Positions 53,251 through 62,860 of a stretch of DNA of 64,000 nt are shown one piece after another; positions within the stretch are counted from its first letter, which is position 1, and each line of letters begins with the position of its first letter. The stretch is from Undaria pinnatifida (Eukaryota > Sar > Phaeophyceae > Laminariales > Alariaceae). Location: contig JABAKD010000023.1 of assembly GCA_012845835.1 (NCBI GenBank), positions 4,792,727-4,856,726 on the forward strand, read 5' to 3'. The notes beneath the pieces are model-generated. The model saw nothing but the letters and a program-made list of their open reading frames with translations, made no database searches and was not told where the DNA came from. Made by a program: the position numbers and the translations under genes.

Positions 53251-53892
53251 TTACCCCCTTTTGGCCACTTGTTTTTTCTGTGGATCGGTGTCATTCGCGC
53301 GAGTGTGACCCCAAATGCCTTTGCCGGTGACAGCCTTTCTTTCGCTCTGCTGTCTAACATCCTCGATAGTTATGGTACTAAAAGGAATGGTTAGCGACGC
53401 TGCGACAAAAAAAAGCGCGGAACGTGTTTTTGCCCCTTGAGGTACTGCGTCACTCGCGCGCGCGAGTGATGGAAACGCGGTTAGGCAGTGAGATTGGGGG
53501 TGTGATACTGCGATACCGTAGCCTTGATCGACCCTCTGCACCTCACGGTCAAACACGATGTACGTTTTGTGTTCGGCGCGCAGCGTAGATTGGCTTTCGT
53601 CCGTTGCGAAATACTTCCATTTATCATCGCAAAAAATTAAAACAGCAGGAAAACGCCCTGAGACCGCAAACGGAACAAGGGGGGGGGGGGGGGGGGGGTC
53701 ACTCGCATGCTCGCGAGTAACGCCGAGCCACTGCAAAAAAAAAAGAAAGAAAAAAAAAAAGTTGAGCACCCTGCCGTAGACTCGGTCTTGTCCTGCGCCG
53801 CGACTGTGCTCGCGCAGAACCTGCGTAGATACTATTATAGTGCGTAAACCAAAGTAACCAAAACTGTTCTCAAACGGAACGAAAAAAAACAA
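53251..53892 (-). CDS. Uncharacterised ORF, 213 codons, crossing repeats
   Basis: A minus-strand frame including a Phe run from a poly-A tract and 'THREH'-like residues from the dispersed palindrome. A central part with ordinary composition reads 'VLIFCDDKWKYFATDESQST' and 'EHKTYIVFDREVQRVDQGYG'. The central 70 residues look protein-like; the flanks do not. It could be a decayed exon overlaid by repeats. No family is recognised. Confidence 0.25.
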   Translation of the reverse strand: MFFFVPFENSFGYFGLRTIIVSTQVLREHSRGAGQDRVYGRVLNFFFFFLFFLQWLGVTREHASDPPPPPPLVPFAVSGRFPAVLIFCDDKWKYFATDESQSTLRAEHKTYIVFDREVQRVDQGYGIAVSHPQSHCLTAFPSLARASDAVPQGAKTRSALFFVAASLTIPFSTITIEDVRQQSERKAVTGKGIWGHTRANDTDPQKKQVAKRG

Positions 53893-53917
53893 AAAACAAA
53901 AAAAAAAGCGAACGTTT

Positions 53918-53919
<2 letters not shown>

Positions 53920-53958
<39 letters not shown>
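53920..53958. repeat. 39-nt poly-C run
   Basis: Thirty-nine consecutive C, the longest homopolymer in the window. The exact length may be assembly-dependent. Confidence 0.9.
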
Positions 53959-53959
53959 T

Positions 53960-54920
53960 ACCTCCCTCTCTTTGTTTCGTCCTGCTAATCATACATCTCC
54001 GTATGTACCACGCACAGCAGCAGTAGTGACTATCCAAGCACGAACACAAACGCGTGGTGCAGCTACAGCTTGCTAGACCTGAAGCGTGTGGTCCTGAGTC
54101 GCGCAGTCTGTGGGCCAAACACCACGTACGGAGGACCAAACATAGCAATCAGAACCCGCGATACACACTCAAACGTATATATTCCACTGATGTTTTTTGC
54201 TATTAGTAACCACATTTGGTCCTGGCTACCATCTACTACCATATTTCCCCGTAAAAAAAAACGGCCCACCCGCAATGCGTGCGTGCGTGCGTGCGCCGTG
54301 GCTCTCCTTCTCCCACGCGGCGTACACAGCCTTTCGCCTGTGCGCACTACTACTACTACTATGCCACGGATTGATCGCGTTTCAATCAAGTGACCAAGGC
54401 AAAGATTACCCGACCAACGCATTGGTCGAGGGGCGGTAACCCCCCTCCTATTGCGCGTCCTGTCAAGTCTTGTGTCTGAAGCACCCTAGCGCGATAGGGT
54501 CGGTTGCCAACTTGTCACGTTGTGTTCGGTCGGTCCATCCGCTGCGGGGTCTTGTGTACAGTGCTTGGCGTCGCGAAACCTGAACCAGGGAGGGACGGAG
54601 AAACGCATGACGACAGTAGCAGTAGTAGCAGACGGTGGTGGTGCACGCACATCAAGAAGAGACGGGCCAAGGCCTCTCGAAAAGAGTGGCGCTGTGCCTC
54701 AACAAAACAAAGGCCTCAAGACACCCGTGACGGATGCGGCGGTAGAGGTACATGCCATTTTTTTCATTCTGAGGCTCGTGGTACGATAGAGGTACGCAGC
54801 AGCCATGAAACGCTCGTTTAAAGACAACCAATCGCTAGTTTTTGGTAGGGTGTGCTCTCGTGGAATCGGTCGTACTTGCCATTTTTTTTTCTTTTTTAGG
54901 GAGGGGAGGGGGGGGGGGGG
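53960..54920. other. Unassigned sequence
   Basis: Overlapping short frames on both strands, a (GTGC)n step (54279-54296) and a family-C-like left end near 54777-54800 ('gtggtacgatagaggtacgc'). No gene is recognised. Confidence 0.35.
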
Positions 54921-54921
54921 A

Positions 54922-55168
54922 GCTCGTGCTACGATGGCGAGGTCGTAGCACTGTTTTTGGCGGGACCGTTTCCTAACTGGCGGGGGGCGTCTTAACCCTA
55001 ACCTTAAGCGTCCGAATTTTCGACGATTTTCCAAGGTCAATTTTCGTTGTATACCTCCTCCTCCTCCTCCTCCTCCTCCTCCTTCTCCTCCTCCTACCAT
55101 TGGCCGTGGGATTACTCCAAAAACATCAGCTTTTGCCTTTAGAAGACCAACCAACTTCTTTTCCTTAA
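54922..55168 (+). mobile_element. Family C fragment truncated by another C element; contains (CTC)n
   Basis: Left end 'gctcgtgctacgatggcgag', then family interior steps ('aactggcggggggcgtctta', 'tcgttgtatacctcc', 'ggccgtgggattactcc'). A (CTC)n run lies at 55057-55096. It ends where the next C copy starts. Confidence 0.6.
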
Positions 55169-55473
55169 GACGACCAAGGCTACGGTAATAGAGGTAGCAC
55201 TTTTTCGCCATTTCGGTTTCTGAATGACCGGTGCTTCTTGATAACCTAAAAAAAATCGTCGGAACATGCTTACTTAGTAGGCCATTTTTTTGTTCTGCAG
55301 CATGATTTCTCGTTGTGTACCTGTCCTAGGCCATGGGACGTTTTCACCAACCAGGTATATAGCAGTTTTGTTCTTTCTACCAGATCATTTTTTTAAAGAG
55401 AGGTTTTCTTAAGCTCCCAAATTGAGGGGTAGTGCTAAGAAAGCAGGTGTGAACCCCTATCATAGCACGAGTC
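55169..55473 (+). mobile_element. Family C element, copy 7
   Basis: 'gacgaccaaggctacggtaa' to 'ctatcatagcacgagtc', with 'gtgcttcttgataacctaaa', 'gatttctcgttgtgtacctg', 'taggccatgggacg' and 'gttttcttaagctcccaaat'. Confidence 0.75.
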
Positions 55474-55484
55474 AGAGGGGTAGA

Positions 55485-55786
55485 CTATCGCCCCGGTGAC
55501 GTATCCGGTTATCCTCGAGCCTGGTATAGGTCAGTTTCGTGTGTTCGAATCCCCCCGAATGCATACATACTCGTATATATTCGTGGGGACTCTTTTTCTT
55601 GTGCACAAGTTGACTTGCCGAAAGTGCGAGAGCGTGAGTTAGCAACACACTCGATGAAAAATCGACGAGCGGTGGGATTGCTGAACCCTATGCGCGATAG
55701 AAATTGAAGGCAAGAACCTGGGGGGGGAGAAAGGGACGACACCTCCTGTGATCACGGTTTGTCCAGAATCTGGGAAGTAGATGTTA
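55485..55786 (+). mobile_element. tRNA-derived SINE, family 1, copy 2
   Basis: The head has A-box-like 'ggtgacgtatccggtt' and B box 'gtgttcgaatcccc' (55540-55554). The body 55580-55785 is collinear with the minus-strand copy at 12862-13085 ('ttgtgcacaagttgacttgc', 'gatgaaaaatcgacgagcgg', 'tgctgaaccctatgcgcg', 'gggacgacacct'). It ends near 'gaatctgggaagtag'. Pol III promoter boxes imply its own transcription when it was active. Confidence 0.8.
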
Positions 55787-56205
55787 TGTGTGCGAAAAAT
55801 ATATATATGTATATATAAGTATCCTAGGGTACACTATTAATAGTATATGTAGAGGCCCTCAAGTGAGTAGCCTCAGAAAAAAACAATGGCTGGCGCACCT
55901 CCACCGCAGCATGCGTCTTAGAAGAGCGCTCTATATCTCGGATCAAGGCTAAGGTGTTGTTGTTGTAGTATCGTACCCCCCCCCCCCCTCCATTAAATAT
56001 ACCGGGTTTGAGCGACTCGCACGAGCGACTCCGTACCCCACGCGTGACCTAAAAAAGGCGTTCTTATAAGGTGATTTATTTTTTGGTAGCGCAGCGTAGC
56101 TTGTCATCTCACTACAGATTGGGGGTTTACTTGCTGTAGCGCGAACGACCCCGAGCCAACACCGCAACAAAAAAAACAACTAAAAATGCCCCCCCCTTAC
56201 AGTAA
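55787..56205. other. Unassigned sequence with repeat scraps
   Basis: Holds TA-rich steps (55798-55820), a C-like scrap (55860-55915) and the dispersed palindrome (56010-56031, gagcgactcgcacgagcgac). Confidence 0.4.
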
Positions 56206-56206
56206 C

Positions 56207-56474
56207 CTCTTGGTCCACGATAGAGGTAGCCTTTGCTTGGCTGAATCGTTTCGGAATGACGGGGGGGGGGGGGGGTCTGCACCCAAAGTCGTCCGGATTT
56301 TCAAATTTTTTCCGAGCCAATTTTTTTTTCGTTGTATACCTACCAGGCCAGATGGGGGCTTGCTCATCCTGTGTACTCGTAGCGCCTTTATTTTTGACCC
56401 AAATCAGTTTTGTTTTGCCTCAGAAGGCATAGAAAAGCACACACACTGTGCACCTCTCTACCGCGGCAGGCGTC
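56207..56474 (+). mobile_element. Family C element, copy 8
   Basis: 'cttggtccacgatagaggta' to 'cctctctaccgcggcaggcg'. The interior is diverged ('gaatgacggggggg', 'tcgttgtatacctaccaggc'). Its right third is part of a later tandem duplication. Confidence 0.65.
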
Positions 56475-56889
56475 CTAAATAAAGGAGCTCTATACCTCTC
56501 CCAAAAAAATTGCTTTAAGCAAAACAAGAAAAAAAAAAAAAAATGACTTGATTGCGGATTACACGCTACGGTGTGGTAGAGGTACATGCACCTTTTTTTT
56601 TCGCGTTCTCTCTCTTGAGAAGGCTCCTCACACTCACTGCGAAAAGGAATGTTTTGCCTCAGAAGGCATAGAAAAGCACACACACTGTGCACCTCTCTAC
56701 CGCGGCAGGCGTCCTAAATAAAGGAGCTCTATACCTCTCCCAAAAAAATTGCTTTAAGCAAAACAAGAAAAAAAAAAAAAAAATGACTTGATTGCGGATT
56801 ACACGCTACGGTGTGGTAGAGGTACATACACCTTTTTTTCTTCGCTTTCTCTCTCTTGAGAAGGCTCCTCACACTCACTGCGAAAAGGA
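56412..56889 (+). repeat. Recent tandem duplication, period 239 bp
   Basis: 56412-56650 and 56651-56889 are nearly identical, from 'gttttgcctcagaaggcata' to 'cactcactgcgaaaaggaat', including identical A-runs and only a few differences (for example 'acatgcacc' versus 'acatacacc'). The near identity marks this as one of the youngest events in the window. Confidence 0.92.
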
Positions 56890-57042
56890 ATACCCCGAAA
56901 CGCATGACCCCCCCTTCCTTACCGTATTCGCGGTCTACGATACAGAACCAGGACTACGGAACATACTCTGACGAATGTTAGACACTCGCGCGCGCGTGAG
57001 GCTGTAACTCGCTGACAGAAATAATCTGGGCGATTCGGTTGG

Positions 57043-57316
57043 GAGGCGTTCTACGATCGAGGTAGCACTTTTCGTCCGAAATGTTTTTCTGCATGACGGA
57101 GCTCCTTAACCCAAAATCGTCGGGAAAAAAAAGCCTTTTATCTTGTCTTGCAGTTTTCTCGTCGTGTAACTAGTCCATGGAATGTTTCATCCGGTATCAT
57201 AGCAGTTTTGATTTTTCTCCGAATCAGTTTTTTTTTGTAGAGAGAGGTCTTAAGCTCCCAAAATTGAGAAACCTCCGAAAAAACGTGGTGCACCCTCTGT
57301 AGTAGTAGCACGCGTC
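57043..57316 (+). mobile_element. Family C element, copy 9
   Basis: 'gaggcgttctacgatcgagg' to 'gtagtagtagcacgcgtc'. All interior steps are present ('gcatgacggagctccttaac', 'gtttcatccggtatc', 'gaggtcttaagctccc'). Confidence 0.82.
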
Positions 57317-57525
57317 TTGGCCCATGCATGGCCTACCGTATCGGAGGCTCCCTCTCTCGTCCCCCACCGGCGTGGAGTCACTCGCACGAGTGACTCCTCC
57401 GTATCTCGTGGATACAAAAATACTGTGCGGGGTGTTTCGTTCGCAGCGTTTTGTTTACCGCTCCATTGTGGATTGGCTTTTCGGTAGGGGGGGGGGTCCC
57501 TTTATTAGGGACCTTTTTTTTCATT

Positions 57526-57808
57526 GGCGCGTGCTACGATAGAGGTGCACCACATTTTTTCTTCTGAGGATTCCTCAATTTTGGGAAAACTCAAGACCCC
57601 TCTCCCAAAAAAAAAGCTAATTTGGAGAAAAATAAAAAATGCTGACCGGAGAATAGATCCTATAGCCCAGGTCGTACACAACGAGAATCACGCAAAAAAA
57701 AAAAAAAAAATGGCGTTTTTTTTTTACGATTTTGGGGTTAAGGAGCCCCGTCACTCAGGGAACATTTTTCAGACCGAGAGTTATAGCTCGCTATCGCAGC
57801 ACGCGTCT
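57526..57808 (-). mobile_element. Family C element, copy 10
   Basis: 'ggcgcgtgctacgatagagg' to 'ctatcgcagcacgcgtc'. Reverse interior: 'caaaaaaaaagctaatttgg', 'cacaacgagaatcacgc', A-run, 'acgattttggggttaaggag'. Confidence 0.8.
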
Positions 57809-57809
57809 G

Positions 57810-58370
57810 TCTGTTCCATGCGCTGATGAATCATCAACGTGATGGTTAGCTACGTTGCGCCAAACAAAACCACCCAACTTGTTTTTTCGTCACTGTGAGG
57901 TACAGAGTTACTCGTATGAGTACGACAGTGAACACCAGGTGGTGTAAAACGGGGGGGGGGCATCCCCTGCCGAAACACTGCGCTAAAAAACCGCACCTAA
58001 GGGTAAGGCCGCATGGGAACGGGGGGGGGTTGCTTGCGCGAATGGCGCCCGAGCCACCGGATATGGGCTCCGCCGTGAACAAGTGTTGAGCTGAGGGGTT
58101 TCTGAAGCCTCGTTGGCGTGTTAGTGGAATTGCCCGCGTTCCTTCTCCAATGTCACCACCGCAGGCGACTATGCGTACGTGTGTGTCCGGCAGGACAAGG
58201 ACATGGGCTCGGAGCAATGCTGCTTTCTTTTTTTTTCTGGGGGGGGGGGGGCTTTTTTTTCGGTAGCTCGGGGTCACTGGCGCTAGTAAAACATGCTAAC
58301 CGCCCTTACGTAGGCGGGCGGGGTCCATGTTGCGAATAAGCACCTCGTCATTCTGAACACAATTTGTCCA
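57810..58370. other. Unassigned sequence with palindrome copies
   Basis: Contains 'gttactcgtatgagtac' (57906) and related steps, plus G-runs (57948, 58242). No gene is recognised; the 143-codon minus frame (57846-58277) has no motif. Confidence 0.4.
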
Positions 58371-58374
58371 AAAC

Positions 58375-58625
58375 GACTGATTTAACGATAGCCCCACCCC
58401 CCCAAAACCAGTGATTTTCTTTAACGAAGGTTTCACGACTTATCGGTACGACGAAGAGTGGTATGAAAACGTGATCTTCCTATATTTTCTAGCTTGCAAA
58501 AGGCCATCGAACGATGTCCGTCGGGATGGCAAGGGTCGCCGTGTTTCAGGTGATGCGGTGGGGAGCTGGTTTCAAAACCGCGATTTCGGTGAAGAAATAT
58601 TGGGGGGGGCTACCGTAGAACAACT
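58375..58625 (+). mobile_element. Family D element, copy 5, followed by a C right end
   Basis: 'gactgatttaacgatagccc' to 'gggggggctaccgtagaaca', with 'tttctttaacgaaggtttca' and 'ccgtcgggatggcaag'. A C-like right end follows directly (58633-58660, 'acctcgatcgtaccaggcgt'). Confidence 0.8.
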
Positions 58626-58745
58626 CAAAGGTGCTATACCTCGATCGTACCAGGCGTCCGCAGTATCCTAGGACGCAGCCGTCATGGTGAACGAGTCGAT
58701 GTTGAATCCGGACGAGTCGATGCACAACCAGATCATGTTCAAGCC

Positions 58746-59112
58746 TCTGCACAGACCGCCGCCCCCGCCTCCCGACCTGGCAAAACAGTGCAAGTTATAA
58801 TGGTCCCGGGTTAGTGCGGTACCCTTGAGTGCGGGTGGCCAGGTTAATGCGGTGAAATGTTCCAACATCTGCGTAGACCGCCGCGCCCGCCTCCCGACCT
58901 GGCAAAACGGTGCAAGTAATAATGGTCCTGGGTTAGTGCGGTACCCTTGAGTGCGGGTGGCCAGGTTAATGCGGTGAAATGTTCCAAACATCTGCACAGA
59001 CCACCATCCCCGCCTCCCGAGAGCTGAAGGAAGACGATACACGAAATGGCCGCGTGGTAGTTGCGATACACTTTGGTGCGGGTGGCTAGTTTAATGCGGT
59101 CAAATGTCCAAA
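58746..59112 (+). repeat. Tandem repeat, ~122-bp units (two full, one partial)
   Basis: Units start at 58746, 58868 and 58991. Each has 'cagaccgccgcccccgcctc', 'gggttagtgcggtaccc', 'gagtgcgggtggccagg' and 'ttaatgcggtgaaatgttcc'. The third keeps only the beginning and the end. Frames through it are by-products. Confidence 0.88.
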
Positions 59113-59334
59113 AGTTCTCTGCACGTGTCTCTATTACCGTTCCCTCATGGCCTGGAAATGGCCCAACAAGTCACGGTCTCACTTTTCGTGCGGAACCCAC
59201 GTTGGTGCAGGGTGTTACCTTAGCGCGCGGTACCCTGTGTGTGCAGGGGTACCAGCATGAGTGCGGTGAAAAAAACCTTGTCGCGACCTCGTCCTGTGCA
59301 GAGAAACGCACCATCCCTGGACAGTTCGAGGCCC

Positions 59335-59460
59335 CAGTTTGATGAGCCATCCCGCAGGATACAGGGGTGCAACGAAGGTTTCCGAGCTCCTGAGATCAGG
59401 GGTCCAATATCTCTCCCAAAACATTTTACTTCGAAGGCTTTCTTCCCCCCCAATCCGACC
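59335..59460 (-). repeat. Family F fragment
   Basis: 'gagccatcccgcaggataca', 'ggggtgcaacgaaggtttcc', 'gagctcctgag' and 'ttcgaaggctttct' match the minus-strand F copies at 30900 and 60285. Confidence 0.45.
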
Positions 59461-59480
59461 AACACTTCTGGGCGCTAGTA

Positions 59481-59585
59481 TTACGGGGGACCCTAGTAAA
59501 TAGGACCTACGGTGGACACAAAAACCTATATGTTCATCTATTTCGACCAACAATATTTGGTCCTATTTACTATCGTCCTCCGTAA
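59481..59585 (-). mobile_element. Miniature TIR element family E, copy 2 (~105 bp)
   Basis: 'ttacgggggaccctagtaaa' to 'ctatcgtcctccgtaa', the reverse complement of the copy at 46247-46350, with a TIR of about 26 bp and TA at both edges. Confidence 0.75.
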
Positions 59586-60284
59586 CAGTCCGAAAACAAA
59601 GTTTACCCCCAAAAATAACGAAATGTCAGACTATAACAGCCGGTAGTTCCTCACGTGTGAGGAGACCAACCGGCCAGAAACGTTTTGGCCGAAAACGTGC
59701 AACGCCTAGCCGTAGGATTGCTCCCCTAGTGCGTTAGCCATTCTCGCGGGGGAGGGGGGCGTGTTTGGTGCGTTGAGAATCAGTGGTCATGACCTTATCT
59801 CATATATGAAGAGAACGGCACCACCCCGCTGGAATAATTCGGGGGTCCCACTTTAGTGCGGTGTACACGCTAGTGCGGGAACCCATTATAGTGCGGTGAA
59901 ATTCACTGATATTCACGAAACTTTGCCCTAGATAGTACCGCACCATCCCGAGATAGCTCGGGGATCCCACTTTAGTGCGGTACCCAGCAGTGCGGGGTTC
60001 TATTTTGGTGCGTCGAAATATATTTAGTCATGACCTCGTCGTACAGAGGACCACACTGTCCCGAGGGCCAAAGCATCGATAGGGGGGGGGAGTGTTATGG
60101 TACGGCCGTGGAATGGCCCCAATTGCCCCACGAAAGGGTGGTTGGGTGTTTTGTAGTAGATACGATGGCGTGTTGTGTTCGGGATGGTCAGGCAACGGAA
60201 AGGCACGCGCCTCCCCGGCCCAGCTCGTCATCATGATTCCGAGGGAATAATTCAACAAGCTGCTTCCCTTCCGCTTCTTCTGAG

Positions 60285-60445
60285 CCTGAGTCATCCCACG
60301 GTATAGGGGTGCAGCAAATTCTAAGAGTTTTCTGAGCTGAGCTCCTAACATGAGGATCTCATCGATACATCAGCCCCGAGACTTGACTTCGAAGGCGTTC
60401 GTTCGCGCAACCTGGCCAAACATCTATGTCTTAGCCCCAAATATA
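60285..60445 (-). repeat. Family F, copy 5
   Basis: 'gagtcatcccacggtatagg', 'ggtgcagcaaattctaagag', 'gagctcctaacatgaggatc' and 'cttcgaaggcgttcgttcgc' match 31370-31620 and 46915-47030 in reverse. Confidence 0.6.
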
Positions 60446-60514
60446 TAAATATATATGATCATTCTTTACATCGGGCATTCGGTCAGGAGTTTTTTTTCGT
60501 CTCGGCCTCAGTAT

Positions 60515-62330
60515 GCGCGGAACTGGAATTCTCGGTCAAATAGCTTCGTTCGAACGCCGTCTTCGGGGGGGCGGCTCAAACGCCCCTCTCCCTGCCGTGT
60601 CCGTTCCCAACCTCGACGTGAAAGCGGACGGATGCCGAGCGAGACAAGTAAGACGTTGCAAAATATTGCGTATCGAGGAGGAGTTCTTGAGATTTTGGTT
60701 GTATCTTGACGTCTGCAGCGTCTGGATAATTCCCAAAATTAGCATCATTTCCAAACGGTAGTTAGTTGCCAAAGTTTTTATTGTTAAGGTGGTATACTCT
60801 CGAGCGTTTGTTTTGCTTGACGTCTGCAGGGCTTAAGCTTTTGTTTGTTTTGCTTGACGTCTGCAGGGCTTGAACGAATGACACACGTAAAAGTCTTCGG
60901 GGGGCGGCTCCAACGCCCCTCGCCCTCCCTTGTCCGTTGGGCACCTCGACGTGAACGCGGATGGACGCTGAGCGAGTCAAGCGAGTAGATGCAAAAATAG
61001 TGTATTTTGATGAGGTAATCTTACGACTTCGGCTGTATCTTTACGTCTGCAGCGTCTGGATAATTTCCAAAATAGGCATAATTTTCAAACGGTAGTTAGT
61101 TGCTAAAAGTGTTGGCATGATTTTCAAACGGTAGTTGGTTGCTAAAGTGTTGATTTCTGCGGTGGTATACTCTCGAGCGTTTGTTTTGCTTGAGGTCTGC
61201 AGGGCTTGAGCGCGTGTTGTAATACCAGTAGTAGATCGCTCTAATTCGTCTTTTTATATTATCGTGTTTGGTGCTGTTGAAGTGTTTCTAATTTCGAGCG
61301 TGCTTGGCCTGCACGTCAACCTGACATAGGCTCAAAATCGATCTTCTTCGCGACATTATTACGCAAAAAACGTCTGCAGGAGGAGTTGTGAAGAATGTGT
61401 ATAGCTTCGGGTGAATATGCACATGAGAAAGTAATATCTGATAAAATGTTAAATGGATACGCGCCAACAACAACGTACAACAACGATGGACAACCTACAA
61501 AAAGAAATGAACAAAAAGCGCGTGAGCGATGACGTTCTTTTTGTACACGTATACACTACGACATCTATCTACGAAAGGTCCCCTACGGCTGGGAACGAAG
61601 GCGGGGATGAATCTTTATTTAGGAAGTAAAATTCTAGCCGGACACCCTTCATAAACAGATAAAAAAATCCCGAGATAACGTATATGATGCAAATGACCAG
61701 CCGAACTGCGACCGCGTAAATAATTGCGAGCTTAGTGAGTAGGCTTTGACCCAATAGGCCAAGGTTTTTTGCGCGACCTATTATTCAAGTAACTAGCCAA
61801 ATTGCGGTAGTTTTGGTTGACGTCTGCAGGGCTTGAACGAACACAACACGGGAAATTGCGAGTAGTTGTAAAGAACGCCATGCAAGCAGATTAGAAAGGC
61901 TGCAATACGAACATGATACGTCGAGAACAACGCATGTTATACCAGTAGCAGATCGCTCTAATTCGTCTTTTTACATTATTGTGCTTGGTGCTGTTGACAT
62001 GTTTCTCGTCTTGAGCGTGCTTGGTCTGCACGTCAACCCGATTTAGATAGGCTCAAACCCTTCTTTTTGCGCTACCCTATTACGCAAATAACATATGCAG
62101 GAGGAGTATGCAATTCTCGGAACTGGAATTCTCGGTCAAATAGCTTCGTTCGAGTGCTGTCTTCGGGGGGCGGCTCCAACGCCCCTCGCCTTGCCGTATC
62201 CGTTCCGCACATCGACATGTGAACGCGGACAGACGCTGAGGGAGATAAGCGAGAAGTACGGTTTTTTATTTTTGGCGGTATACGCCCGAGCTATTATTGG
62301 ATCTTGGCATATGTAGAGCTTGAACGAATA
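60515..62330 (+). repeat. Complex direct-repeat block
   Basis: Three modules recur. X: 'ggaactggaattctcggtca' to 'cttcgggggggcggct' and 'cgacgtgaaagcggacg' (60518-60650, 60890-60985, 62115-62245; scrap 62945-63005). Y: 'caaacggtagttagttgc' to 'ctcgagcgtttgttttgctt', 'gtctgcagggctt' (60748-60840, 61085-61210, plus extra 'tgacgtctgcagggcttgaa'). Z: 'agatcgctctaattcgtctt' to 'tctgcaggaggag' (61225-61388, 61945-62107). No coding frame spans the modules. It may be a complex satellite or one large element with duplicated parts. Confidence 0.75.
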
Positions 62331-62459
62331 AATAAGGGACAACATTTCCAAATTGGCGTCATTTCCAAATTGGCATCAAATTTTCTTCCCGACGGTGTTT
62401 TTTTCATGGCCGCCTCCAAGCACTTGCCCTATCGTAGCTACTACTGCTGCGTGTCGTTT

Positions 62460-62590
62460 CCTTTCGGCTCAGTGGGTATAGTGCTATATAACCAACGAAG
62501 GATGTGTCGTAAGTACGATTCTCACCCAGATCATATTTGGTATTCAGGAGCGTGCGTGCTGGAGACGTTATGAATGGTTATATATATGGC
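62460..62590 (+). mobile_element. SINE-like element family 2, copy 1
   Basis: A-box-like 'cggctcagtgggtatagtgc' (62464-62483) and B-box-like 'gtaagtacgattctc' (62509-62523), then the tail 'ggagcgtgcgtgctggagac', 'gttatgaatggttat'. The tail is shared with the next copy. Confidence 0.55.
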
Positions 62591-62729
62591 AGTTGTTAGT
62601 GTTCTCCTGAGTACTACTAACTGTATAGTAGGTGGAGAGGGGATAGCTCCGGAGATCGCTCTTACGAAGTCGGTGAAAATTAATTAACGAACTGGAAGAC
62701 ATATTCGTTTGGTTTTTTGCGCAGCCCAC

Positions 62730-62860
62730 TCACTGTGAGTGTTACTGAGTCAAGTGACAGTGTGGGTAGTGCTATGTGTCGTGAGTTCGATTCTTGCCGA
62801 CTTCATATTTGTCTTTTTCAAGCGTGCGCGCTGACGACATTATGAATGGTTATTTTGGTA
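62730..62860 (+). mobile_element. SINE-like element family 2, copy 2
   Basis: 'gtgggtagtgctatgtgtcg' and B box 'gtgagttcgattctt' (62780-62794), then 'tcatatttgtctttttcaag', 'cgtgcgcgctgacgac', 'attatgaatggttat'. The A box is weaker than in copy 1. Both end at the same 'atggttat' step. Confidence 0.55.

Larger units (their letters stand above)
59113..60015. repeat. Cluster of short AGTGCGGT motifs
   Basis: Beyond the tandem units the motif continues as 'tgagtgcggtgaaa' (59259), 'tttagtgcggtgtac' (59855), 'ctagtgcggga' (59870), 'atagtgcggtgaaa' (59890), 'tttagtgcggtaccc' (59972) and 'cagtgcggggtt' (59989). Spacing is irregular (20-100 bp) and the sequence between is not conserved except for a 'ggtcatgacct' step (59783 and 60029). 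Confidence 0.6.
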
